DNA from: Novosphingobium hassiacum
Lineage (GTDB): Bacteria > Pseudomonadota > Alphaproteobacteria > Sphingomonadales > Sphingomonadaceae
DNA: 64,000 nucleotides
Assembly (NCBI RefSeq): GCF_014196055.1
Contig: NZ_JACICY010000004.1
Span: 280,512-344,511 of the forward strand
Direction: 5' to 3'
Below the pieces are notes generated by a model. The model was not told the origin of the DNA, did not search any database, and saw nothing but the letters and a program-made list of their open reading frames with translations. Position 1 is the first letter of the stretch. Every line of letters begins with the position of its first letter. A program made the position numbers and the translations under genes. Below are positions 44,980-53,038 of this stretch, one piece after another.

Positions 44980-46257
44980 TCAGGCTCCGGGCAGTGGGCC
45001 ACGCGCAATCGCGCGCCCGGCCAGCAGGAAGTGCAGCGCTGCCCACAGGCCTGTCAGCGACAGGATCGCAATCGCGACCGCAAGTGAGTGCCTTCCACCG
45101 ATCGTGTCGCTGAGTACGCCGGTGATAAAGGGTGAGAGCGCCGAGCCGAGCAGTGTGGCCCCAACCTGCATGGCGCCAAGCATGGTGCCTCTCATACGGC
45201 TCTCGACCTCGCCGATCATCGTCGTATAGCCCGCCGCAGTCCATGCGCTCGTGAACAGCCCGAAGCCCAATAGGCAACCGACAGCAACGACAGCTTGAGG
45301 CGAAAGTGCCCCCCCAATGGCAAGCGGTACGCTGCATGTCATGGCGATTGCAGGGATCAGAACACGCCGATGACGACCCCGCCGGGCAATTCTGTCGGCC
45401 AGAACCCCGGCAACGATCGCTCCGAGCGACTGGCTGACACCCATGGTGATGGCCCCTACTGTCCCGGCCTGCGCCAGTGTCAGTCCATGCTCGCGCATCA
45501 GGAGCGGCACCATCCACATCAACATGACGCTGACCGAAAACGAGGCGAGCAACATGGCAGCGAACAGATGCCGGATCGCTGGCATCCGCGAGAGGAAACG
45601 GAACGCCGCCAGGAGCGGCGGGGCATCATCACGTGCCGCGCCGGTGTCGCTGGTCCGCACAGGTTCGCCGACCGTCAGGTAAAGCATTACCCCGAGAATC
45701 AGCCCTGGCACGCCGGCGACGAAGAACGCAGCGCGCCAACCATATGCCGATGCCACCAAGCCGCCGATAAGGAAGCTGGCTGCATAGCCGACCGAAGTCC
45801 CGAGATAGAATATGCCGAGTGCCGTTGAACGCCGGCTTTCCGGAAAGTAATCAGCCAGCAGCGAAAGCGCGGTAGGCTGCCCGCCCGCTTCGGCCGCGCC
45901 CACACCCATGCGCGCCAGCAGCAGATCCCAGAACCCCCGTGCAAACCCGGCAAGAGCGGTCGTGCCGCTCCAGACGACAACGAGTATCGTAAGCAAACGC
46001 ACGCGATTCACGCGATCTACGAGATACCCCAGCGGGAGTGCGGACAGGCCGTAGATCAGTCCGTACCCCAAACCGGTAATGACACCGATTCGGGAATCAC
46101 TAAGTCCGAGCTCATGCTTCAGCGGTTCGATTACCACCGAGACAACGGCGCGATCAAGCGAATGACAGGCATAGATGACGGTGAGGATCAGCAAGGCGTA
46201 CCATTGCCGCGCCGTGACGCGGGCGGCGGTCGGTGGTTCAAATGATCCGGCGGGCAT
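44980..46257 (-). CDS. MFS transporter
   Basis: A 425-residue major facilitator with twelve predicted hydrophobic segments. The loop 2-3 motif appears as G-Y-L-V-D-R-V-N-R near residue 72, and segment 4 has A-R-M-G-V-G-A-A-E-A-G near 115, typical of the spinster/sugar-phosphate/anion-cation subgroup common in sphingomonads. It sits in the inner membrane and probably takes up or exports an organic acid of the pathway. ATG 46257 is chosen because GAGGT lies seven bases upstream. Last gene of the APH-MarR-ACAD-SDR-SDR-MFS series, 102 bases after the SDR. Confidence 0.92.
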   Translation of the reverse strand: MPAGSFEPPTAARVTARQWYALLILTVIYACHSLDRAVVSVVIEPLKHELGLSDSRIGVITGLGYGLIYGLSALPLGYLVDRVNRVRLLTILVVVWSGTTALAGFARGFWDLLLARMGVGAAEAGGQPTALSLLADYFPESRRSTALGIFYLGTSVGYAASFLIGGLVASAYGWRAAFFVAGVPGLILGVMLYLTVGEPVRTSDTGAARDDAPPLLAAFRFLSRMPAIRHLFAAMLLASFSVSVMLMWMVPLLMREHGLTLAQAGTVGAITMGVSQSLGAIVAGVLADRIARRGRHRRVLIPAIAMTCSVPLAIGGALSPQAVVAVGCLLGFGLFTSAWTAAGYTTMIGEVESRMRGTMLGAMQVGATLLGSALSPFITGVLSDTIGGRHSLAVAIAILSLTGLWAALHFLLAGRAIARGPLPGA

Positions 46258-46359
46258 TGGCAGACCTCGGTGCTTCATTCCCGCGAGCAACATGCACTAC
46301 GGTGAACGATCTTGACCGCTCGGTGCAGGCTCGATCGCACCTGCACCAGCCTCTTCGTA

Positions 46360-47124
46360 TTAACGAACCATCACCATGCCGCCATCGACTTGGAAAACCT
46401 GGCCCGTGACAAAGCGAGATCCCGGGCCGACGAGAAATCGCAGGACCGGCAGAAAGTCGTCTTCAACCGTGCCCAGCCTCCCGCCGAGCGGGATCAGTTG
46501 CTCCATTTGCCGATCGTGCGCGGCAAGTTGTTCGGCGGTCATCAACGACCGGGTCTGGTTGTACATCGGGGTCACTATGGCCGGGCAGATTGCGTTGACG
46601 GTAATACCATGACAACCCCATTCGCGGGCTACGACGCGGTTCCAGCTGAGGACCGCGCCTTTGCTGGCGGAGTAATGCGCTTTTCCCACCTGGCCCGAAA
46701 CGCCAGCGCCCGAAGCAAAGTTCACGATGCGTCCGCCCCTGTCCTTCAGGTGGTGGAATGCCGCACGGTTGGTGAGGAAGGTGCCCCGTGTGTTGATCGC
46801 AAAGACCCGGTCCCATTCGGCCAGTGTGATGTCCGCAGCAGGCGCTCCGGGAGCAATGGCAGCGGCATGGACCAGCGCATCGAGTCCGCCGAGCCAAGCA
46901 ACGGCGCGGCCAAAGACATCCGTCACCTGGTCTTCATCGCTCACATCGCAAGGGAAGAAGCTCACAAGATTGCCTGCCTGCTCGGCAAGGGCTTGTCCTG
47001 CGACATCAACGTCAAGCGAAGCGACCCGGGCACCGCGGGCAGAAAAGTCGGCCACGGCGCCTGCAGCCATTCCGCTCGCACCACCTGTGACAAGGACCCT
47101 CAATCCGGTGAGATCCTCGCTCAC
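46360..47124 (-). CDS. SDR family oxidoreductase
   Basis: A 254-residue classical SDR: the cofactor loop T-G-G-A-S-G-M-A near residue 13 has Ala for the last Gly. An acidic S-L-D-V-D follows the second strand (NAD preference), with N-F-A-S-G and catalytic Y-S-A-S-K. The C-terminus has Q-V-D-G-G-M. The gene overlaps the upstream SDR by four bases (ATGA), so the two are co-translated and may act on the same compound. Possible role: oxidation of a hydroxyacyl-CoA freed by the kinase/ACAD pair. Confidence 0.92.
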   Translation of the reverse strand: MSEDLTGLRVLVTGGASGMAAGAVADFSARGARVASLDVDVAGQALAEQAGNLVSFFPCDVSDEDQVTDVFGRAVAWLGGLDALVHAAAIAPGAPAADITLAEWDRVFAINTRGTFLTNRAAFHHLKDRGGRIVNFASGAGVSGQVGKAHYSASKGAVLSWNRVVAREWGCHGITVNAICPAIVTPMYNQTRSLMTAEQLAAHDRQMEQLIPLGGRLGTVEDDFLPVLRFLVGPGSRFVTGQVFQVDGGMVMVR

Positions 47125-47864
47125 CAGATCCCTCCGTCCACTTTCAGCATGGCGCCGGTCGTATAGCTCGACGCCGGGCTGGCCAGGAAAAGTGCTGCAG
47201 TGACAATCTCATGCGGCTGCCCGGGCCGGCCGGCCGCATTGCGTGCGGTTTTGCGATCTTCAGGCGCCCAGCTTTTGGCGATATCGGTCAGAAAGGGTCC
47301 TGCCGAAAGCGTGTTCACCCGCACTGTGGGTCCGTACTCGTGTGCCATCGACAGTGTCATTGCGTTCAGTGCAGCCTTTGCCGAACCATAAGGCACGATC
47401 GCCGGCAACGGCATGGTCCCCCCGCTTGAGGAGACGTTGATGATTACCCCGCCCTCACCTTCGGACATCCGTCTTGCAACCTGCGAGGCCAGGCGGAACG
47501 GGCCTTTGAAATTGAGTCCGACTACCTTGTCGAAAAGGTCCTCGGTAACATCATGACTGGGCATCATGGGTCCCATGCCGGCATTGTTGACGAGAATGTC
47601 GATACGTCCGAATTCAGCATATGCCCGCTCGACCAATTCATCGAGTTCGGCCCACTTCGCGGCGTGGACCGCTACCGCAAGCGCACGGCGTCCAAGAGCA
47701 CGGCATTCCTCGGCCACTGCCTCGCAATTGGCGAGCTTGCGGCTGGCAATGATCACGTCGGCGCCATGCTCGGCAAAGGCTTTCACCATTTCGTAGCCAA
47801 GACCACGACTGCCGCCGGTAACGAGCGCCACTTTGCCGGTGAGGTCGAAGAGCGGGTCGATCAT
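47121..47864 (-). CDS. SDR family oxidoreductase
   Basis: A 247-residue classical SDR with T-G-G-S-R-G-L-G near residue 16, N-N-A-G-M, N-V-S-S-S and catalytic Y-G-S-A-K. It is of the gluconate-5-dehydrogenase-like type by general look. Its ATG shares one base with the TGA of the upstream acyl-CoA dehydrogenase, and its end overlaps the next SDR by four bases, so three genes are read as a tightly coupled set. Confidence 0.92.
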   Translation of the reverse strand: MIDPLFDLTGKVALVTGGSRGLGYEMVKAFAEHGADVIIASRKLANCEAVAEECRALGRRALAVAVHAAKWAELDELVERAYAEFGRIDILVNNAGMGPMMPSHDVTEDLFDKVVGLNFKGPFRLASQVARRMSEGEGGVIINVSSSGGTMPLPAIVPYGSAKAALNAMTLSMAHEYGPTVRVNTLSAGPFLTDIAKSWAPEDRKTARNAAGRPGQPHEIVTAALFLASPASSYTTGAMLKVDGGIW

Positions 47865-49168
47865 CAGGCGGCCCCTGCTGCAACGAGTACATCGGCATGA
47901 CGCCGACGGGCGGCGTCGCGACGGGTAACATTGTGATCGGTGGGAAACAGGCCCGGAGCAGGCTGCGCATCCTTGAGCGCAGACTTGGCGATCTGGATCC
48001 GATGAACCTCGGTTGGGCCGTCAGCAAGAGCCAGGCTGGGCACCAGCGCCCACATCCGCGCGAGCGGAGTTTCGTTCGACGCTCCGAGCGAGCCGTGGAG
48101 CTGGATCGCGCGCTGGACGATGTCGTGATAGACCTTGGCCATGGCCACCTTGCACATCGCGATATGCGTGCGCGCGGCGCCATGGGGCTCGTTGTCGATC
48201 ATCCAGGCAGTCTTCAGGACCATGAGTCGAAACTGCTCCAGTTCGATGATCGAGTCCGCGATCATTCCTTGAACGAACTCATGTTCGGACAGCAGCCTGC
48301 CTTGCGTGCGGCGCGAAACCGCCCGTTCGACCATCATTTCGATCGCACGGCTGCACTGCCCGACTGTGCGCATGGCGTGGTGGATGCGGCCGCCGCCAAG
48401 ACGGGCCTGGGCAACCTTGAAACCTTCGCCCGGCCCGCCCAGTATCGCATCCAGCGGGACTCGCACCTGCTCGTAGCGGATGTAGCCATGAGTTCCCCGG
48501 TCATCGTCAAACGGCTCGTCGAGCGTGCCGACGTTGCGCACGATGTTGATTCCCGGAGTGTCGGCCGGAACGACGAACATCGACATGCGATTGTAAGCTG
48601 ATGCCCCGGGATCGGTCACAGCCATGACAATCAGAAACGAAGCCAGCCTGGCGTTGGACGAAAACCATTTCTCGCCGTCGATCACCCACTCGTCGCCGTC
48701 GCGCCAGGCCCGGCAGACGAACTCCTTGGGATCAGATCCCGCTTGTGGCTCGGTCATGGAGAAGCAGGAGACGATCTCGCCATCCATGAGCGGCTGCAGG
48801 TAGCGGGCCTTTTGCTGGTCGGTGCCGAACATGGCCAGAATCTCGGCATTGCCCGTATCGGGCGCAGCCGTTCCGAAAACCGTCGGCGCCCAGTACGATC
48901 GGCCGAGAATTTCGTTCATCAACCCCAGCTTGAGCTGTCCATAACCTGGCCCACCAAGGTGCTGACCAAGGTGGCAAGCCCACAGACCCTGTCGCTTGAC
49001 CTCCTCCTGAAGCGGCCTGAGGATGGCTCGCGCCGTGGCATTGCCCGTGTCATACGGATCGCCGTTGTGGGGAAACAGCAAGTCCAGCGGCTCACATTCG
49101 TCCTTCACAAAGTGCTTCATCCAGTCAAGCTTGGCCTGGAATTCGGGTTCGGTGGAAAAGCCCCACAT
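47864..49168 (-). CDS. Acyl-CoA dehydrogenase of the ACAD10/11 branch
   Basis: A 434-residue acyl-CoA dehydrogenase, longer than standard. Blocks are S-M-T-E-P-Q-A-G-S-D near residue 140, L-H-G-S-L-G-A near 368 and L-A-D-G-P-T-E-V-H near 392. The A-D-G-P-x-E-V-H form, instead of Y-E-G-T or Y-G-G-T, marks the ACAD10/11-like branch, whose members work together with an APH-fold kinase on 4-hydroxyacyl-CoA. Such a kinase is encoded just upstream (49642). It starts 15 bases after the MarR gene. The last 30 residues are Arg/Ala-rich and of unknown use. Confidence 0.92.
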   Translation of the reverse strand: MWGFSTEPEFQAKLDWMKHFVKDECEPLDLLFPHNGDPYDTGNATARAILRPLQEEVKRQGLWACHLGQHLGGPGYGQLKLGLMNEILGRSYWAPTVFGTAAPDTGNAEILAMFGTDQQKARYLQPLMDGEIVSCFSMTEPQAGSDPKEFVCRAWRDGDEWVIDGEKWFSSNARLASFLIVMAVTDPGASAYNRMSMFVVPADTPGINIVRNVGTLDEPFDDDRGTHGYIRYEQVRVPLDAILGGPGEGFKVAQARLGGGRIHHAMRTVGQCSRAIEMMVERAVSRRTQGRLLSEHEFVQGMIADSIIELEQFRLMVLKTAWMIDNEPHGAARTHIAMCKVAMAKVYHDIVQRAIQLHGSLGASNETPLARMWALVPSLALADGPTEVHRIQIAKSALKDAQPAPGLFPTDHNVTRRDAARRRHADVLVAAGAA

Positions 49169-49183
49169 AGTACAGCTCCGTGT

Positions 49184-49645
49184 CTAGCGGTGCTCTTCGC
49201 GCCGCAGATTTGCTTCGAGGGTTTCGCGGATCACATGCAACGCATAGGTTGCCTGCCCGAGGGTCTGGGCATCGAGCCCCGCAGTCAGTTCAGCCGCTCG
49301 TGAAAGTCCGGCCAGATCAAGCTCAGCCTTGAGATCAATGCCCGCAACAGTTGCGACAAGACGATGCGCCCGCTTGTGATCAGGGTTCGATACGGGCTCG
49401 ATCAGGCCGCGCTCGGCCAACGAATTGGCTGCTCGCTGGATCACTTGTCGCGCGTGGCCAAGGCTCCGCCCGATCTGTGGCACGGTAGGCGGCGAGGTAG
49501 CGCCGGTGACCGCGTTGAGCACCACGGTCTCCAGCTCACTTAGTTGGGATTGGCCTTCGACCGGTTGGAATGCCGACTGAATGCGCCCGCGAAGACGCGC
49601 GAACTCGTCCAGAAAGCGGACAAACGAAACGGCCAGTTCACTCAT
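49184..49645 (-). CDS. MarR-like winged-helix regulator
   Basis: A 153-residue protein with a MarR-type winged helix: L-S-E-L-E-T-V-V-L near residue 35, T-V-P-Q-I-G-R-S-L as recognition-helix lead near 53, R-Q-V-I-Q-R-A-A-N-S-L-A-E-R-G-L-I and the wing P-D-H-K-R-A-H near 87. Its ATG overlaps the stop of the APH-type gene by four bases, which is unusual for a regulator and suggests it controls its own operon, with level tied to the kinase. Confidence 0.85.
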   Translation of the reverse strand: MSELAVSFVRFLDEFARLRGRIQSAFQPVEGQSQLSELETVVLNAVTGATSPPTVPQIGRSLGHARQVIQRAANSLAERGLIEPVSNPDHKRAHRLVATVAGIDLKAELDLAGLSRAAELTAGLDAQTLGQATYALHVIRETLEANLRREEHR

Positions 49646-50736
49646 AGCCGTTGCGGTTCGCGTTCAGCGCGGCGCGCAATGCGCTCGGCTTCGGTGAACA
49701 TCGCCAGCACCATTGGACCGAAGAAGTTTCCGGCCCAGTCCGATTTTATCCCTGCCATTACTTCTGCCACCTTGTACTCCAGTATGCACCCACCCTTGAA
49801 CAGTGCCAGGACCAGGTAGTAATCGAGGTGAGCGATCGAACGCCCGGTGCCAGCAGCATAGTAGCGCGCCAGATCCTGCCGTGTCGGGAAGTCGCCCGGA
49901 TCAAAAGTCCCATGTGGCGGAGTTCGGTGTGGCTCGCGTTCGTCGCGCAGCGCATTGGCGAACCAGGCGAAGTCCAGCATGGGGTCACCGATTGTCGAGA
50001 GTTCCCAGTCGATCAACGCCTTAACGCGGCACGGCGCATCATGAGAGAACAGTGCATTGGGTGTTCCCACGTCGCCATGCATGATCCCGGGAGGACCGGC
50101 TTCGGGTGTGTTGGCAGCCAACCAGTCCCGCACGTAGTCGTAGCCCGGCAGCGCCCGCCCTGCATAACCATAGAGCGATTTGTAGCTGGCAAGCTGGCTT
50201 GACCAACGCTCGACCTGCCGACCAAGGAAGTTTTCCGGCTTGCCGAAGCCATCAAGACCCACAGCTTTGTAATCAACTCTAGCCAAGGCAATCAGTGCAT
50301 CGGTGAGCGCAAAAGGCACACCGTAACGCCACGGCGCCTTGTCGAAAGGCGCAGGATAGACGGTGTCCACATCGGTCAGCTGGGCTGCCCAACCGTCGAC
50401 CCGCTCCATCACGTAAAACGGCGCGCCGATTACGCTGTAGTCATCGCAGCGGGCATACAGACGTGGGTGAGGAACATCAGTAGCGTTCAGCGCGGCGAGG
50501 ACTCGTGCTTCACGCTGGATGGACCCGCTGCTTCCCGGCGGTGGTACGGCCGATGGACGACGCAATACTGCGGCAGGACCGCCCCGGTCGAGTCCGAGAA
50601 TGATATTGCTTGTGCCGCCGCTGATGACCTCGACACGCAGAGACCCGCCACCAAGCTGGGGCACGGATGCGTCAAGCCATTCGGAAAGCTTCCCGGCATC
50701 TTCGAGGTTTTCCATGAAACTTGGCGAAAGACTCAC
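49642..50736 (-). CDS. APH-fold phosphotransferase, possible 4-hydroxyacyl-CoA kinase
   Basis: A 364-residue aminoglycoside-phosphotransferase-fold kinase. The nucleotide loop lies at the start (S-G-G-T-S-N-I near residue 40), the catalytic loop is M-H-G-D-V-G-T-P-N near 213 and the metal Asp is in L-I-D-W-E-L-S-T-I-G-D-P near 235. In bacteria such kinases next to ACAD10/11-like genes (LvaA-type) phosphorylate the 4-hydroxyl of an acyl-CoA; antibiotic resistance is not suggested. GTG 50736 has GGGAG five bases upstream and is preferred to a TTG four codons earlier. First gene of a six-gene operon. Confidence 0.9.
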   Translation of the reverse strand: MSLSPSFMENLEDAGKLSEWLDASVPQLGGGSLRVEVISGGTSNIILGLDRGGPAAVLRRPSAVPPPGSSGSIQREARVLAALNATDVPHPRLYARCDDYSVIGAPFYVMERVDGWAAQLTDVDTVYPAPFDKAPWRYGVPFALTDALIALARVDYKAVGLDGFGKPENFLGRQVERWSSQLASYKSLYGYAGRALPGYDYVRDWLAANTPEAGPPGIMHGDVGTPNALFSHDAPCRVKALIDWELSTIGDPMLDFAWFANALRDEREPHRTPPHGTFDPGDFPTRQDLARYYAAGTGRSIAHLDYYLVLALFKGGCILEYKVAEVMAGIKSDWAGNFFGPMVLAMFTEAERIARRAEREPQRL

Positions 50737-50761
50737 ACGCGCTCCCAATGTTTGGAACTAA

Positions 50762-50788
50762 TGTGTCAAGTTGGACTATGTGTGTCAA
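50762..50788. repeat. Direct repeat TGTGTCAA upstream of the APH operon
   Basis: TGTGTCAA occurs at 50762-50769 and 50781-50788, 19 bases apart, about two helical turns. On the minus strand each reads TTGACACA. It may be a binding site for the MarR- or FadR-type regulator or hold a -35 element of the operon. Confidence 0.4.
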
Positions 50789-50988
50789 TATGGCTTGAGC
50801 GCAACTGTGGGAAGTTTCGGCAAACAACGATCAGGCTGTCGGTGAGGTGGAGGGGATTTCGCGGGCGCCCCACTTGCCAAACGCCAGCGGCCGCGCGATG
50901 ACAAGAATCGCGAGCGCAGAGAGACAGAAGCCGCCTGCAAGCCGATCTGCCGCTGGGAATTATGGAAGGCAGATGGTCGCGTTTGTGA

Positions 50989-51834
50989 TCAGGCTTCGAA
51001 GACGTCCACAAGCTTGCCTTCGTCTGCCTGGGCAAGCCAAGCCTTGTTGGCATTCAGGATGTGCAGACGCCAATGGGCCTCTGCACCAGCAGCGTTACCG
51101 TTTTCGATCAGATTGACGAGCGCATTGAACGAACGCAGCCCTGCTTCGCCCATCTTCCGCTGATCTTGGGAAGACATCAGTTCCTGCGAAACGAACCGTA
51201 CCTGGTGGCTTGCCAGCACGTCTTGCAGCATATCGCTAACAAAAAGCAGAGTGCGGTTCCCGCTCAATTCTATCAGCAGGCGGTGGAAACTGGCCACTCC
51301 GATCATGAAGCTGACAAAATCCTCCTGGTCGATGAAGCCATGCAAACGACTGATTTCATTTCGCAATCGCTCGACCGCGCCTTCTGGACGCAACTGGCTC
51401 AACCGTGCGGCGACATGAGGCTCGAAGGCCAGCCGGGCCTCATAGACGTCACTTATCCGTGTGCCGTTGGACTGAAGGACAAAACCGGCGTAGCGAGACA
51501 CCGCATCTACCTTGGGACTGTGCACGCGGGCGCCAGTCCGTGAGCCACGAACCACGCTGATGAAGCCCTCGGCTTCCAAAATGCGGAACGCTTCGCGCAA
51601 AGTTGGCCGCGAGATGCCGAGACTCGCTATAAGCTGGCCCTCGGGCGGAAGAAAATCGCCCTCGTTCAGTTCGCCGGTCACAATTCGGCGGCGGATATGA
51701 TCAGCAACCAGTTCGGCTGTCTTGGGTACGCGGACCGGTTTCGACAACTTAGTGTTCAATTTTGCCTGCCCATCGCTTGTTGTTCGCACAACAGTTACAC
51801 TTATGTCACTATCATTCGAGCTCGCACCCGGCAA
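50989..51834 (-). CDS. FadR-type GntR regulator
   Basis: A 281-residue GntR-family regulator of the FadR/FCD subgroup. The winged helix is V-A-D-H-I-R-R-R-I-V-T-G ... L-P-P-E-G-Q-L ... S-R-P-T-L-R-E-A-F near residues 43-85. A C-terminal FCD helical domain has V-Y-E-A-R-L-A-F-E-P near 130 and F-H-R-L-L-I near 183, with His that bind metal in this family. The only in-frame start giving full length is TTG 51834; the true start may be a GTG 15 codons later. FadR-type proteins sense acyl-CoA or organic acids. Confidence 0.85.
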   Translation of the reverse strand: MPGASSNDSDISVTVVRTTSDGQAKLNTKLSKPVRVPKTAELVADHIRRRIVTGELNEGDFLPPEGQLIASLGISRPTLREAFRILEAEGFISVVRGSRTGARVHSPKVDAVSRYAGFVLQSNGTRISDVYEARLAFEPHVAARLSQLRPEGAVERLRNEISRLHGFIDQEDFVSFMIGVASFHRLLIELSGNRTLLFVSDMLQDVLASHQVRFVSQELMSSQDQRKMGEAGLRSFNALVNLIENGNAAGAEAHWRLHILNANKAWLAQADEGKLVDVFEA

Positions 51835-52136
51835 GCTTCATGGTACGCCAGTTCGCTGTATAGCGCACATCCGGGTCGCTTAAAAAGCCAAACAAGGCGC
51901 TACACGGCGCACTTCATGTTCGCAAAGGTCACCAAGGCGTGCTTCTAAGCATTCCGAACCTTCGGGCAATATCTGCTGCATGGGCAGCCAGGCTGGTTCC
52001 AGTATGATCCACGCCCTGCTATTCGCTGCACGCTTATCATGACCCGCGAGCACGCCATGCTTTGCACAGGTGCAGTCAAACCAGCCTGCCGAAGCAGGCC
52101 CACCAGATGCTCCTGACAAACCTCAGGCTCGCGGGT
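51835..52136. other. Intergenic region, 302 bases
   Basis: Lies between the two FadR-type genes. I see no credible gene, neither recurring palindrome and no strong terminator. Confidence 0.45.
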
Positions 52137-52952
52137 TTACGCGTTTGTGAGGCGCGTCCAGTCTGGTACGAATCGAAGCGGATCGGGCGCAACGATGCGC
52201 TGGTAGTATATGACGGTTTCATCAAGGCTTTGGCGCAGCAAGCGTTCCGCCTTGGCACCCGCGCCCGTCTTGATAGCTCGCAAGGCTTCGCCAATTCTGG
52301 CGTAGGTTTTCTGCCAGGGCTCCAGATTCTCGGCGGGCAGATCTTCGGCAGTCTTGGGTACGGCTTCCAGCTGAAGCTCGACGATCATTGTCATCATGCC
52401 GCCAATCAGCCTCAGCGCCTCGTTGCCGGACATGGCGCAGATCTCGGCCTTTAACCGGTGCAGGGCCAAGGTTGCATGGCGCGGGTTGCCCGCGCCGCGG
52501 GGGACGTCTTCGTAATATCGCAACGCCGTCGTCAAATCGGGCTTGGGGCTGCGCTCAGCTGCAAGGCGCGCCGCAGTTGGCGTCAGCGCGGCGGCCAGTT
52601 GCATTATATCCAACAGCGAAGCACCATGGAGCTGCAGCGCCAGTGCTGCCTGTTCTGCCGCTTGCTCGTACGAAGGGTAATGTACCCTCGCACCCTTGCG
52701 ACCCCCTCGGGTTGTGGTGATGAGACCCTGCGTTTCGAGGATGCGGATTGCCTCTCGCAAGGTCGGGCGGGATACGTCGTACTGAGTCATCAGCTCAGGT
52801 TCAGGCGGAAGACATTCCCCCGCCTTGATCTCGCCGCGTGCGATCCGACCTTTGAGATCGTTCGCCACGATCTGTGAAGCCTTGAGGACCTGCAGTGATA
52901 TGCCGGTAAAGCTGCTTGCGCTCGCCGTCTGGGGGAAGGAATCTTCAGCCAC
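52137..52952 (-). CDS. FadR-type GntR regulator (second)
   Basis: A 271-residue GntR-family regulator. The winged helix has L-K-G-R-I-A-R-G-E-I-K-A-G ... L-P-P-E-P-E-L ... S-R-P-T-L-R-E-A-I-R-I-L near residues 33-75, then R-G-G-R-K-G-A-R-V. The C-terminal helical domain is FCD-like. It resembles the regulator at 50989 in domain order but is not a close copy. The start is GTG 52952 with a poor ribosome site. It lies 86 bases downstream of the aldolase-like gene, so it may be in the same transcript and regulate the DUF35/aldolase-like pair. Confidence 0.85.
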   Translation of the reverse strand: MAEDSFPQTASASSFTGISLQVLKASQIVANDLKGRIARGEIKAGECLPPEPELMTQYDVSRPTLREAIRILETQGLITTTRGGRKGARVHYPSYEQAAEQAALALQLHGASLLDIMQLAAALTPTAARLAAERSPKPDLTTALRYYEDVPRGAGNPRHATLALHRLKAEICAMSGNEALRLIGGMMTMIVELQLEAVPKTAEDLPAENLEPWQKTYARIGEALRAIKTGAGAKAERLLRQSLDETVIYYQRIVAPDPLRFVPDWTRLTNA

Positions 52953-53038
52953 GGGTTGTTGATCACCTCATGTTTCACTATTTGGTCTGGCTCTACGGAC
53001 AAGATCTGGCAAGCGCAATGGCGGCAGCTTGTCTGTGC

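Noticed and set aside
49642..50736. Aminoglycoside resistance gene
   Set aside because: The fold is APH, but coupling with an ACAD10/11-like dehydrogenase and SDRs fits an acyl-CoA kinase; nothing suggests a resistance function.
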